Origin: Haliea sp963974125
GTDB taxonomy: Bacteria > Pseudomonadota > Gammaproteobacteria > Pseudomonadales > Halieaceae
Assembly: GCA_963974125.1 (NCBI GenBank)
Contig: CAXBCH010000025.1
Span: forward strand, 1-64,000
Length of the DNA stretch: 64,000 nt
Reading direction: 5' to 3'
Position 1 is the stretch's first letter; each line of letters begins with the position of its first letter. The translations under genes were made by a program, and so were the position numbers. Shown one piece after another: positions 27,836-34,496 of the stretch. The notes under the pieces were generated by a model. The model did not search any database, was not told where the DNA came from, and worked only from the letters and a program-made list of their open reading frames with translations.

Positions 27836-28495
27836 TCAGGTTGAGGCAGGCGCATCCAGCCACCGGGAAATCCAGTAGTCCACACTCAGGAAGCGCCCCG
27901 CCCCGGTGAAAAACAGTGCCAACAGCATGATGAAGTAGGTCACGCCAAACTCGATACCGTTGTTCAGCACCACCAGGCTACCCTTTTCGGTGAGCCAGCT
28001 GTAATTGCCGTGCTCGCGCAACAGGCTGCGAGCCGCGGTCAGTCGCTCCCCAACCTCTTCGCTGTTGGCCAGGCTTGCTTCAGCTCCGGGGAAACCGACC
28101 GCCGCCAGCGGCGCCGCCATGCTGGTGGCAGGGTCAGACGGCGCGATCGCAAACCAGCCATTATCCCAATGGACCGTGAATATCGCCATCAGCATGGTGA
28201 TCATCAGGGGAATCGCGATCAACCGGGTCGCCAGGCCAAACAACAACAGAAAACCACCAACAAGCTCCGTGGCAGTGGCCAGAAATGCCATCAACCACGG
28301 CAAGGGCAGTCCCAACCCCCAGTCCGGGTTGCCAAACCAGGATACGGTGCTTTCGAAAGCCATCATCTTGGTGAGCCCCGCCGAAATAAATACCGGGGCA
28401 AGGAACAGCCGGAGCAACAATGGTGCCAGAAAATCGATGCAGCGGGATCGATCCAGAAGATCACGGGATCGCGTCAGCAAAAGCGTCGCGTTCAT
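27836..28495 (-). CDS. DoxX family membrane protein
   Basis: A 219-residue protein with four membrane helices of the DoxX family: LLLRLFLAPVFISAGLTKM, LPWLMAFLATATELVGGFLL, LIAIPLMITMLMAIFTVHW and GVTYFIMLLALFFTGAGRF. DoxX proteins are accessory inner-membrane proteins often found next to MNIO/bufferin genes and redox-stress genes. ATG 28495 is the first start. It follows the bufferin-like gene by 115 bases on the same strand and precedes the ECF sigma gene. Confidence 0.85.
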   Translation of the reverse strand: MNATLLLTRSRDLLDRSRCIDFLAPLLLRLFLAPVFISAGLTKMMAFESTVSWFGNPDWGLGLPLPWLMAFLATATELVGGFLLLFGLATRLIAIPLMITMLMAIFTVHWDNGWFAIAPSDPATSMAAPLAAVGFPGAEASLANSEEVGERLTAARSLLREHGNYSWLTEKGSLVVLNNGIEFGVTYFIMLLALFFTGAGRFLSVDYWISRWLDAPAST

Positions 28496-28610
28496 GGAGG
28501 GTCCTTGGTCTCTTGTGATTCGAAACAGGAGGAAGGACTGTCCGCCAGCCAGGGCCAGCGAACGATCTTTCCTGCAGGTTGAAAGCTACCGTCGAGTTGC
28601 AGCGATCTGC

Positions 28611-28856
28611 CTAGCCGGCACCGCCACACTTGCCCTCACCGCACTTGCCCTCGGCGTCACCCTTGGACTCTTCACCGCCGCACTTGCCTTCACCACACTT
28701 CCCTTCCGCGTCCTTGCTGGCCAACTGATAGCCGGACCCGAGGTCAGTAGCGCTGAAGGGGTTGTCTGCCACCGCCGCAAGCGGCATGGCCAGGGAACTG
28801 GCGAGGAAGGATGCGCCAAATACAGAGGTTACTATCCTGGATGTCTTGTTGCTCAT
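28611..28856 (-). CDS. bufA: Bufferin-like RiPP precursor, BufA1/HvfA type
   Basis: An 81-residue precursor: N-terminal signal (RIVTSVFGASFLASSLAM, cleavage near AVA), a short leader FSATDLGSGYQL, then two copies of EGKCGEGKCGG separated by a charged spacer. Known bufferins carry these Cys motifs and are matured by an MNIO (DUF692) enzyme with a DUF2063 partner into copper-binding thiooxazole peptides. Neither partner is in this window; only DoxX follows. ECF-type promoter elements precede it. Confidence 0.8.
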   Translation of the reverse strand: MSNKTSRIVTSVFGASFLASSLAMPLAAVADNPFSATDLGSGYQLASKDAEGKCGEGKCGGEESKGDAEGKCGEGKCGGAG

Positions 28857-28892
28857 GGATTTTCTCCTGGTTGGTTGTCACTTACGGAAGAT

Positions 28893-28919
28893 TGATTCCC
28901 CAACCCGGATTTTGTTACA
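28893..28919 (-). promoter_or_regulatory. Putative ECF promoter of the bufferin-like gene
   Basis: On the minus strand TGTAACAAA (28919-28911) is followed after 12 bases by GAATCAA. The same arrangement with identical spacing occurs on the plus strand upstream of the peroxiredoxin-like gene (29433-29460). The bufferin ATG at 28856 lies about 37 bases beyond the -10 element. The adjacent ECF sigma factor is the natural candidate to read it. Confidence 0.5.
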
Positions 28920-28996
28920 CGGCCCGCATAATTTTCGGGGATAGTCAGCAGGCCTCGTTCAACCCGACAATGAGCCCGGTCTTCGGAACCGAGGAA

Positions 28997-29215
28997 CTAA
29001 CCCTTCTCATCTACCGGCGCCAAGCCCAGCCCCCGAGCGAAATCCCGATAAGGCTGTTCACTTTCCCGGGTAGCCTCGTGCCTGGAGCGCGAGGTCGCCA
29101 GGTTGGCATCACTGGTCATTACCCCGCAGCCCTCGACGATGCGGTTCATGAAATTGAATAGCGCGCAGACCGCAATGGCATCGTACAGGGCCTGCTCGCT
29201 CACGCCTGCCGCGGC
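28997..29215 (-). pseudogene. AhpD-like peroxidase C-terminal remnant
   Basis: About 72 residues in one frame read AAAGVSEQALYDAIAVCALFNFMNRIVEG, the typical C-terminal helix pair of peroxidase-related AhpD/CMD enzymes, ending at a TAG at 28997. A stop lies directly upstream (29216-29218) and the CxxC-containing N-terminal half is absent. I read it as the residue of a truncated gene that once belonged to the redox cluster. Confidence 0.6.
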
Positions 29216-29386
29216 TCACCGGTCATCGACCGTCCAGCGCGTGTCCAGGTCTCTCAACATGTAAAGCGTTATACAGGCCGCGAGCATGGGCCAGGCCGCA
29301 AAGAATAGCAGGTTATTAAAAGCGTCAAGATACTGCTGCCAGGAAGACAATGTGGAAACACGGTGTTTGTTACACAGACTCGACAT
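29216..29386 (-). CDS. Possible small single-pass membrane protein
   Basis: An open frame of 56 residues from ATG 29386, with one hydrophobic stretch (NLLFFAAWPMLAACITLYML) followed by a charged tail RDLDTRWTVDDR. It ends immediately before the AhpD remnant. A TGTAACAAAC element within its 5' part (29375-29365, minus strand) would place transcription start inside the frame, so the start or the gene itself is doubtful. Confidence 0.25.
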   Translation of the reverse strand: MSSLCNKHRVSTLSSWQQYLDAFNNLLFFAAWPMLAACITLYMLRDLDTRWTVDDR

Positions 29387-29432
29387 TTTTATGTCGGTGC
29401 TACCAGCGACCCTGCAGCCGTGCACAGCGATT

Positions 29433-29460
29433 TGTAACAAAACTCCGCTGAAGGCATCAA
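29433..29460 (+). promoter_or_regulatory. Putative ECF promoter of the peroxiredoxin-like gene
   Basis: TGTAACAAA (29433-29441), a 12-base spacer, then GCATCAA (29454-29460). It matches the element before the bufferin-like gene in sequence and spacing. ATG 29522 lies about 60 bases downstream, leaving a normal leader. Confidence 0.5.
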
Positions 29461-29521
29461 ATTGTCATGTGCAATTGCTGACGTTCTTGCACTCCCAACC
29501 CACACTGAAAAGGATCCAGGA

Positions 29522-30040
29522 ATGAAAAATATCCCCCATCCCGGTACCGATTTCCCCCGCATTGCCCTGCCCACGATAGCCGGCGGATCAGTGACGCTGG
29601 GCCAGCCATCCAGCGACCAGTCACAATTGATCGTGGTTTATCGCGGCCTGCACTGCCCCATCTGCAAGAAGTACCTGAGCCAGTTAAACGGTATGAAATC
29701 CGACTTCGAGACGATGGGTGTTGAGATTCTGGCGGTGTCGACAGATCCCAGGGACAAGGCGGAGAAATTCGCGGCGGAAGTGCAGCTGGAGATTCCCGTC
29801 GCCTATGATCTTGCCATCGACCAGGCGCGCGAACTGGGCCTCTTCATTTCCACGCCACTGAGCGACCAGGAAACCGATGCCCCATTCGCGGAACCGGGCG
29901 TATTTTTTGTGCGACCCGATGGTAGCCTGCACTTCAGTGACGTTGCCAGCGCACCCTTTTGCCGCCCGGACCTGGAAATGATCAGGAAGGGTGTGGGCTA
30001 TATCAGCGAGAAAGGTTATCCGCCGCGCGGCACCGGTTGA
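29522..30040 (+). CDS. AhpC/TSA-type peroxiredoxin-like protein
   Basis: A 172-residue thioredoxin-fold protein. IVVYRGLHCPICKKYLSQLNGM contains a CxxC in the peroxidatic position, followed by GVEILAVSTDPRDKAEKFA and a FFVRPDGSLHFSDVASAPFCRPD block typical of AhpC/TSA-family proteins with an R-G-x-x-C-P-x-C motif. It probably reduces peroxides or acts as a thiol oxidoreductase. ATG 29522 follows a weak AAAAGGAT site. It is divergent from the bufferin operon and shares its promoter type. Confidence 0.83.
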   Translation: MKNIPHPGTDFPRIALPTIAGGSVTLGQPSSDQSQLIVVYRGLHCPICKKYLSQLNGMKSDFETMGVEILAVSTDPRDKAEKFAAEVQLEIPVAYDLAIDQARELGLFISTPLSDQETDAPFAEPGVFFVRPDGSLHFSDVASAPFCRPDLEMIRKGVGYISEKGYPPRGTG

Positions 30041-30100
30041 GCACAAATAACATCAAAGAACAACCTGTGCCCATGAGGTGAGTATTTTGGCTGCAGTCCC

Positions 30101-31057
30101 TCAGGCATCCCGCCTGTGCGCCGTCCACTGGCCACCGTCCCACCAACGCAACCTGCCTGGCTGTTCCGTGTCGGGATACCAGCCTTCGGGAGGGGCGGCA
30201 GGTGGGGGCGCATCATGCCGCTTGGCAGCGTCCGGCGGAGCCGCTGCGACACTCGCCGAATCATCGGCCCTGGCCGCGGCGCCAGCAGGAACCTCGTCAC
30301 TTGCGGCATTCGCAGCCGTTTCAAACAGGCTCGCCCCACCCTGGCCGGTACCTTTCTGACCGGCTGCGGTCTGCTCGATATCCACAGCTCCCGCGCGGGC
30401 GCGCTGCGCCAGAGAAATCAGGTCGGAGAAAAATCCGCTGGTGGCCCCGGCCTCGCGCCGGTCGCGCCGACCACCGATGAACAGCCAGACACCGAACGCG
30501 ATCAGTGCCACACTCACCAGCAGACTGAACAGTGACAACAGTACCACCAGCCCCCCCGCACCGATGAAAATCAGGTGAAACTTGCCGTCGATACCGTCGG
30601 TGCGATAGGCATTGGCAGGGTTGCTTGCGGAATAGAGGATTTCCACCGGCTTGCCGATGGTGGGACGGCTACTGGAGCGTACCGAGGCTGTAAACTGGTA
30701 TTCTTCACCATCCACCGTATAGCTGTAGCGAGGCGCGTACATCGTTTCGCCGTCGCTGTTGCGGCCCTCTTCCACCTCGACAATGGTGCCCTGAGTCTCT
30801 ACCCCGTCCGACAATTCATCCGGAGCCATCAGGTTGCCGGCACCCATGAAGATGAACCCAAAGACAACACCGAAAATGCCGCCGAACAGTCCCCCCTTCT
30901 TGCCCTTGCGGCCATCTGTCACGCCGCGAATGGTGCCGAACAGCCCCTCGGCGACCAGTACTGCCCCGGCGGTCATCTTCGCCGCGCCACGAGCCGCGGG
31001 GTCATCGGACCAGTTGGTGGACACCGTATTCATGAAGTGCTTGATACGCTGAAGCAT
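30101..31057 (-). CDS. DUF3592 membrane protein with C-terminal DUF2510 motif
   Basis: A 318-residue protein. Glycine-rich hydrophobic segments (GGLFGGIFGVVFGFIFMGAG) precede a DUF3592 beta domain (TQGTIVEVEEGRN...YSYTVDGEEYQF...ILYSASNPANAY), then two membrane helices (LIFIGAGGLVVLLSLFSLLV). A disordered Ala-rich stretch ends in PEGWYPDTEQPGRLRWWDG, a DUF2510 signature usually seen in Actinobacteria. ATG 31057 gives a sensible N-terminus; the frame to 31132 is an extension. Function unknown. Confidence 0.78.
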   Translation of the reverse strand: MLQRIKHFMNTVSTNWSDDPAARGAAKMTAGAVLVAEGLFGTIRGVTDGRKGKKGGLFGGIFGVVFGFIFMGAGNLMAPDELSDGVETQGTIVEVEEGRNSDGETMYAPRYSYTVDGEEYQFTASVRSSSRPTIGKPVEILYSASNPANAYRTDGIDGKFHLIFIGAGGLVVLLSLFSLLVSVALIAFGVWLFIGGRRDRREAGATSGFFSDLISLAQRARAGAVDIEQTAAGQKGTGQGGASLFETAANAASDEVPAGAAARADDSASVAAAPPDAAKRHDAPPPAAPPEGWYPDTEQPGRLRWWDGGQWTAHRRDA

Positions 31058-31233
31058 GTCTCCCCCTTTCAGACAGTCACCGCTGGATACAGAGTGCCAA
31101 GTATATGAAAGACAGGCAATGGCTCTCGCCATTTTACGTGAGAAGAGCCGGATAGCCTTATCAACAGAATTTAGTGAATATTGCTGTGTCCCAACTCAAG
31201 CGTGCCACCAGGGGGTCGACTGACAACGATCTA

Positions 31234-31676
31234 GCGGACGATTTGACGAGCCAGCAGAAGTTGGTACTGAAGGAGAGGCTGAGACATGAAAAAGCGCAAC
31301 GTATTTGACGAACTGGTGCAGGGCTTCGATGACCTGAAGGCGGAGCGTGCGGGCAAGATCACCCTGAAATCGACCACGCTTGAAGCCCCCCAGCCTATCG
31401 CCATCAGCGCGGACCAGATCACGGCGCTGCGCGAACGTCTCAACTATTTACAGGGGGTGTTTGCGGCGCTGCTGCGGACCAATGTCAGCACCCTGCGTAA
31501 CTGGAACAGGGTCGCGCCAGACCCAATGCCCAGGCAGCGCTGCTGCTGAAGCTGGTGGGGTCGGCGCCGGAGGCAATTCTGGGGAGGCTATCCGCACTGG
31601 GGGAGACGAAACGGCAGACCACGGACGGCAATGCTCAGGTGGCGGGACGCGCGCGATACAGCGCACACCTACAGGA
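31234..31676 (+). pseudogene. NadS-like antitoxin copy 1, with toxin tail, frameshifted
   Basis: The sequence repeats the intact module at 34.4 kb. First comes the tail of a RelE/HigB-type toxin (ADDLTSQQKLVLKERL, 31234 onward), overlapped by an antitoxin starting at ATG 31286 (KKRNVFDELVQGFDDLKAER). At about 31503 one base is missing relative to the intact copy (NWEQDR becomes NWNRVA), ending the frame at 31549, although the downstream sequence remains recognisable to about 31676. The toxin body is absent. Confidence 0.75.
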
Positions 31677-31743
31677 TGGGGTGACTTGCTGGACCCGCAG
31701 GCATAGGCTATGACATATGCCAGATAAACCAGAGGATATTCGA

Positions 31744-31986
31744 ATGTCAACTTCTGGACGCCGCGTACGCCTCTTTCGCAACGGGCGCAACCAGGCCCTG
31801 CGCATCCCTCGCGAGTTCGAATTGGAGGGTCAGGAAGCAATCATCCACAAAGAAGGTGATCGGCTGATCGTGGAACCGATCCGTAAAGGCAGGCTGCTGG
31901 CGCTGCTGGCATCTCTCGATCCCTTGACTGAACCCTTCCCCGATATCGATGATGACCTGCCTCCACTGGATGACGTTCAGCTGTGA
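31744..31986 (+). CDS. vapB: VapB-type antitoxin (AbrB/MazE fold)
   Basis: An 80-residue protein with the swapped-hairpin DNA-binding pattern VRLFRNGRNQALRIPREFEL and GDRLIVEPIRKGRLLALL. The acidic C-terminal tail would wrap the toxin. ATG 31744 is preferred over 31717 because an AGAGGA site lies eight bases before it. It overlaps vapC (GTGA), the usual gene order. It is expected to autorepress. Confidence 0.86.
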   Translation: MSTSGRRVRLFRNGRNQALRIPREFELEGQEAIIHKEGDRLIVEPIRKGRLLALLASLDPLTEPFPDIDDDLPPLDDVQL

Positions 31987-32396
31987 GCGGATCCCTGGCG
32001 TATTTACTGGATACCAACATCCTGTCCGATCTTGTCCGCAATCCGCAAGGCGTGGTGGCAGCGCAGATCACCAAGGCAGGCGAGGATACCGTCTGCACCA
32101 GCGTCATTGCAGCCGCAGAACTGCGCTACGTCGCAATCAAGTCCAACTCTGCAAAACTTGCAGAACGCATTGACATGATCCTCTCGGCGCTGGAGATCCT
32201 GCCACTGGAACCACCCGCCGACCACCAGTACGCATCATTACGCCATCGCCTCACACATCAGGGAACACCCATTGGGCCCAATGATCTGCTGATCGCTGCA
32301 CACGCACTCACCAATGACCTCACAGTGATCACCGCCAATGTCGGGGAATTCTCCCGGGTCCCGGGGCTGAAGGTGGAGAACTGGTTACAGGCATAA
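31983..32396 (+). CDS. vapC: VapC-type PIN-domain toxin
   Basis: A 137-residue PIN-domain ribonuclease. The acidic active-site residues lie in YLLDTNILSDLV, AAAELRYVAI and GPNDLLIAAHAL, with TANVGEFSRVPGLKVENW at the end, all typical of VapC toxins that cut tRNA or rRNA. GTG 31983 overlaps the vapB stop. The module looks intact and likely functional. Confidence 0.9.
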   Translation: MSGSLAYLLDTNILSDLVRNPQGVVAAQITKAGEDTVCTSVIAAAELRYVAIKSNSAKLAERIDMILSALEILPLEPPADHQYASLRHRLTHQGTPIGPNDLLIAAHALTNDLTVITANVGEFSRVPGLKVENWLQA

Positions 32397-32617
32397 TCGG
32401 CGGAAGACGTCTGGCGAGGGAGAAGGCCAGGCTTGCCAGGCAAACCATTGACGAAGGACGCGACCCCGTTGTCGAGCGGGAAGCAGCCCGCGGCGCTCTC
32501 GCTGCCAGGCGGGACGCGGTTATCACCTTCGAGAGAGCGGCTGATCTACTGATGGGATCCAAGTCAGCCGAGAGGAGCAATCCCAAGCACCAATCGCAAT
32601 GGCGCAACACTGACTGA
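32397..32617 (+). pseudogene. Integrase gene fragment
   Basis: This stretch is a close copy of the part of the island integrase encoding AREKARLARQTIDEGRDP to NPKHQAQWRNT (about 37575-37765). The frame reads LAREKARLARQTIDEG, VEREAARGALAARRD and ends at TGA 32615 after QWRNTD. Only about 70 internal residues are present, abutting vapC. It is a remnant of another integrase or a partial duplication. Confidence 0.8.
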
Positions 32618-32638
32618 CTCCCTGTGGGAAATTACCGC

Positions 32639-32692
32639 CTCCTGGCGGCATAGCGGGCATCGTTTCATAGCGTCAACCCATTCCGCCAGGAG
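32639..32692. repeat. 10-bp inverted repeat
   Basis: CTCCTGGCGG at 32639-32648 and its exact complement CCGCCAGGAG at 32683-32692, separated by 34 bases, in a 250-base gap between the integrase fragment and the HicB gene. It could be a transcription end or a remnant end of a mobile element. Confidence 0.35.
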
Positions 32693-32867
32693 CGCCTATC
32701 GTGCGGTCGCAATAGCCCACCACACAATGGTTGCCGCCCCACAGGGCTGTATGCCTCCAGTGGTGCCCTGGGGCCCTCCTGGTTGCTAGAATGCACTATC
32801 TGAACCAGACTGAGGGTGTCGGTGTCTACATGCCCTCAAATCCACCAGCCGGGGTAATTGTTTGAAG

Positions 32868-33125
32868 ATGATCGGCGTAACTCGTACAGGCGCTCCTGTC
32901 CTCCATATCAACGCGGTCTGGGATGATGAGGCCAAGGTCTGGACTGCTACCAGTGAGGATGTGCCTGGACTCGCGACAGAGGCCGCCACACAGGAGGACC
33001 TGCTGCGGAAGCTCCGCGTGATGGTCCCAGAGCTTCTCGAACTCAACGGGCTGGGCCCAGACAAAGGCCTCGCTCCCCAGGAGCTTCTTATCCACAGCGA
33101 GCAGCGGGCCTCTCTGGCTTGCTGA
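32868..33125 (+). CDS. hicB: HicB-like antitoxin (DUF1902)
   Basis: An 85-residue DUF1902/HicB-fold protein: LHINAVWDDEAKVWTATSEDVPGLATEAAT followed by a helical LRKLRVMVPELLELN segment. ATG 32868 is chosen over the TTG two codons upstream. One base after its stop begins a hicA gene, in the antitoxin-first order common for DUF1902 pairs. Its cognate toxin is truncated, so it may now be an orphan. Confidence 0.75.
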   Translation: MIGVTRTGAPVLHINAVWDDEAKVWTATSEDVPGLATEAATQEDLLRKLRVMVPELLELNGLGPDKGLAPQELLIHSEQRASLAC

Positions 33126-33126
33126 G

Positions 33127-33294
33127 GTGGCACCGCAGTCCTATACCCCTGGGGTAAAATCCCACCTCAAGAAAGCCCGCTGCCGCTTTGTCCGCCCCGG
33201 AAAGGGCGACCATGAGATATGGTACAGTCCCATCACCGGCGTAAACTTCACCGTGGACGGCAAGATCCTTCCCGCCACACCGCGAACGCCTCAA
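33127..33294 (+). pseudogene. hicA: HicA toxin, truncated and fused to antitoxin debris
   Basis: From GTG 33127 the frame gives the start of a HicA mRNA interferase: SHLKKARCRFVRPGKGDHEIW with the catalytic His in GDHEIW, then SPITGVNFTVDGKI. At about 33285 it runs into the sequence of the second NadS-like copy, sharing the bases CGCGAACGCCTCAACT. The usual HicA C-terminus (SRHTAN and the following helix) is lost or out of frame. Confidence 0.72.
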
Positions 33295-33469
33295 CTATTC
33301 ACAGGGGGTGTTTGCGGCGCTGCTGCGCACAAATGTCAGCACCCTGCGTAACTGGGAGCAGGATCGCGCCAAACCCAATGCCCAGGCCGCGCTGCTGCTG
33401 AAACTGGTGGAGTCGGCGCCGGAGGAAATTCTGGGGAGGCTATCCGCACTGGAGGAGACGAGGCCTTAG
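33284..33469 (+). pseudogene. NadS-like antitoxin copy 2, 5'-truncated
   Basis: The sequence encodes ERLNYSQGVFAALLRTN, STLRNWEQDRAKPNAQAALL and ends ILGRLSALEETRP at TAG 33467. It is the C-terminal HTH part of the intact antitoxin at 34.5 kb without the first 45 residues and without the basic tail. Its left end is joined to the hicA gene. Confidence 0.75.
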
Positions 33470-33496
33470 CGCGCGTCGGTGCTATCGCAAAAACAG

Positions 33497-33523
33497 AAAC
33501 CTCGTCAGCGCGCGACGGGGTTT
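33497..33523 (+). terminator. Hairpin after the second antitoxin copy
   Basis: AAACCTCGTC and GACGGGGTTT pair over ten positions (one G-T wobble) around a seven-base loop, ending in TTT. It fits a short intrinsic terminator behind the hicB/antitoxin debris. Confidence 0.5.
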
Positions 33524-33525
33524 CT

Positions 33526-33558
33526 GGTTACACTGTAACCACTTAACCGCGGTTAAGT
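33526..33558. promoter_or_regulatory. Two adjacent palindromes
   Basis: GGTTACactGTAACC (33526-33540) is followed directly by the perfect 18-bp palindrome ACTTAACCGCGGTTAAGT (33541-33558). Such back-to-back dyads usually bind dimeric repressors. The next recognisable sequence is a possible HigA-type antitoxin tail, so this may be the operator of a lost or truncated module. Confidence 0.4.
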
Positions 33559-33579
33559 TAGTAGCTATATTCTGGATTT

Positions 33580-33666
33580 GTGCCCCGTCTATACAGGACT
33601 ATTCTGGACGCGAATACGCCGGGAGTGACGACGCTGACCAAGCTACTGAGTATCAAGCCGCAATAG
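33580..33666 (+). pseudogene. Possible HigA-type antitoxin tail
   Basis: A short frame reads RLYRTILDANTPGVTTLTKLL and ends at TAG 33664. The pattern resembles the end of an addiction-module HTH antidote (LYRxL...P.L.TL..LL). No upstream coding sequence remains. The call rests on a pattern match alone. Confidence 0.3.
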
Positions 33667-33747
33667 CTGCGCCGCCAGCCAGGCCGGCTCCCATGCTAAA
33701 CTCTGGCTGGGCAATACGGGCCATCATCCAGACTCGAGGAAGCGACC

Positions 33748-33933
33748 ATGCAAACACACAGCGCCAAGCAGGAGGCCCTGGAGGCCATTCAGCGCCTGCC
33801 CGACACGGCGGACATGGAAGAGATCATGTACCGGCTGTACGTGCTGGAAAATATCCGGCGCGGGCAACACGACGCCGCCGAAGGCAAGACGCAGCCGGCC
33901 GAGGAACTGTTGAAGGATGTTCAGTCTTGGTAA
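33748..33933 (+). CDS. Small antitoxin of a ParE/RelE pair
   Basis: A 61-residue acidic helical protein (EALEAIQRLPDTADMEEIMY, VLENIRRGQHDAAEG) with a clear GAGGAAG ribosome site before ATG 33748. It overlaps the start of a ParE/RelE-type toxin, so it is the presumed antitoxin. The family resembles small RelB/ParD-like antitoxins without a recognisable DNA-binding motif. Confidence 0.75.
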   Translation: MQTHSAKQEALEAIQRLPDTADMEEIMYRLYVLENIRRGQHDAAEGKTQPAEELLKDVQSW

Positions 33934-34229
33934 AGTGGACGGCTCACGCCAAAGCACAACTTCGCCACATTCATGATTATATTGCCCAGGATTCCCCCCT
34001 CTACGCAAGGCGCGTCAGCGAAGCGCTGGTGCAGAAGACCATCGGATTAGATGAACTGCCCCGCAAAGGCCGCATGGTGGCAGAGCTCAACGACGAGGTC
34101 GTACGCGAACTTCCGATGTATTCCTACCGGATCATCTACGAGATTAAACCGGACAGCCGTATCGAAGTGCTTGCCGTGATCCACAAGCGGCGGGATCTGG
34201 AGCCAGAAGATATTGCCAGGGAAACATAA
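33927..34229 (+). CDS. ParE/RelE-type toxin
   Basis: A 100-residue RelE-superfamily protein: WTAHAKAQLRHIHDYIAQDS, LPRKGRMVAELNDEVVREL, YSYRIIYEIKPD and VLAVIHKRRDLEPED. This set of motifs fits the ParE branch (Y-R-I-I-Y and H-x-R-R). TTG 33927 lies about nine bases after AAGGA and overlaps the antitoxin end, giving translational coupling. It appears intact. Confidence 0.82.
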   Translation: MVKWTAHAKAQLRHIHDYIAQDSPLYARRVSEALVQKTIGLDELPRKGRMVAELNDEVVRELPMYSYRIIYEIKPDSRIEVLAVIHKRRDLEPEDIARET

Positions 34230-34340
34230 TGGAAAGTGTGTTCCCGCAACTTGGCGTTGCAATGGTATTAGCCACAGAGCCTTAGATTTTTGCTGGGTCG
34301 GTTGGTGGGTATTTGAATTTTGGCTCTTCATCATTAGCCC

Positions 34341-34496
34341 TGCCACCGTAGGCGGGTCATCTATTGGTGGATTGGCGAGGGCGCCCAGTTCTGGCTGTTC
34401 ACGATCTATGGCAAGGATGTTGCGGACGATTTGACGAGCCAGCAAAAGTTGGTACTGAAGGAGAGGCTGAGACATGAAAAAGCGCAACGTATTTGA
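34341..34496 (+). pseudogene. RelE/HigB toxin C-terminal half
   Basis: In frame to TGA 34494 the sequence reads RRVIYWWIGEGAQFWLFTIY then GKDVADDLTSQQKLVL and KERLRHEKAQRI. This is the C-terminal half of a HigB/RelE toxin that normally precedes the NadS-like antitoxin and overlaps its start. The N-terminal half is missing; unrelated sequence precedes it. The antitoxin is therefore probably an orphan. Confidence 0.65.
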
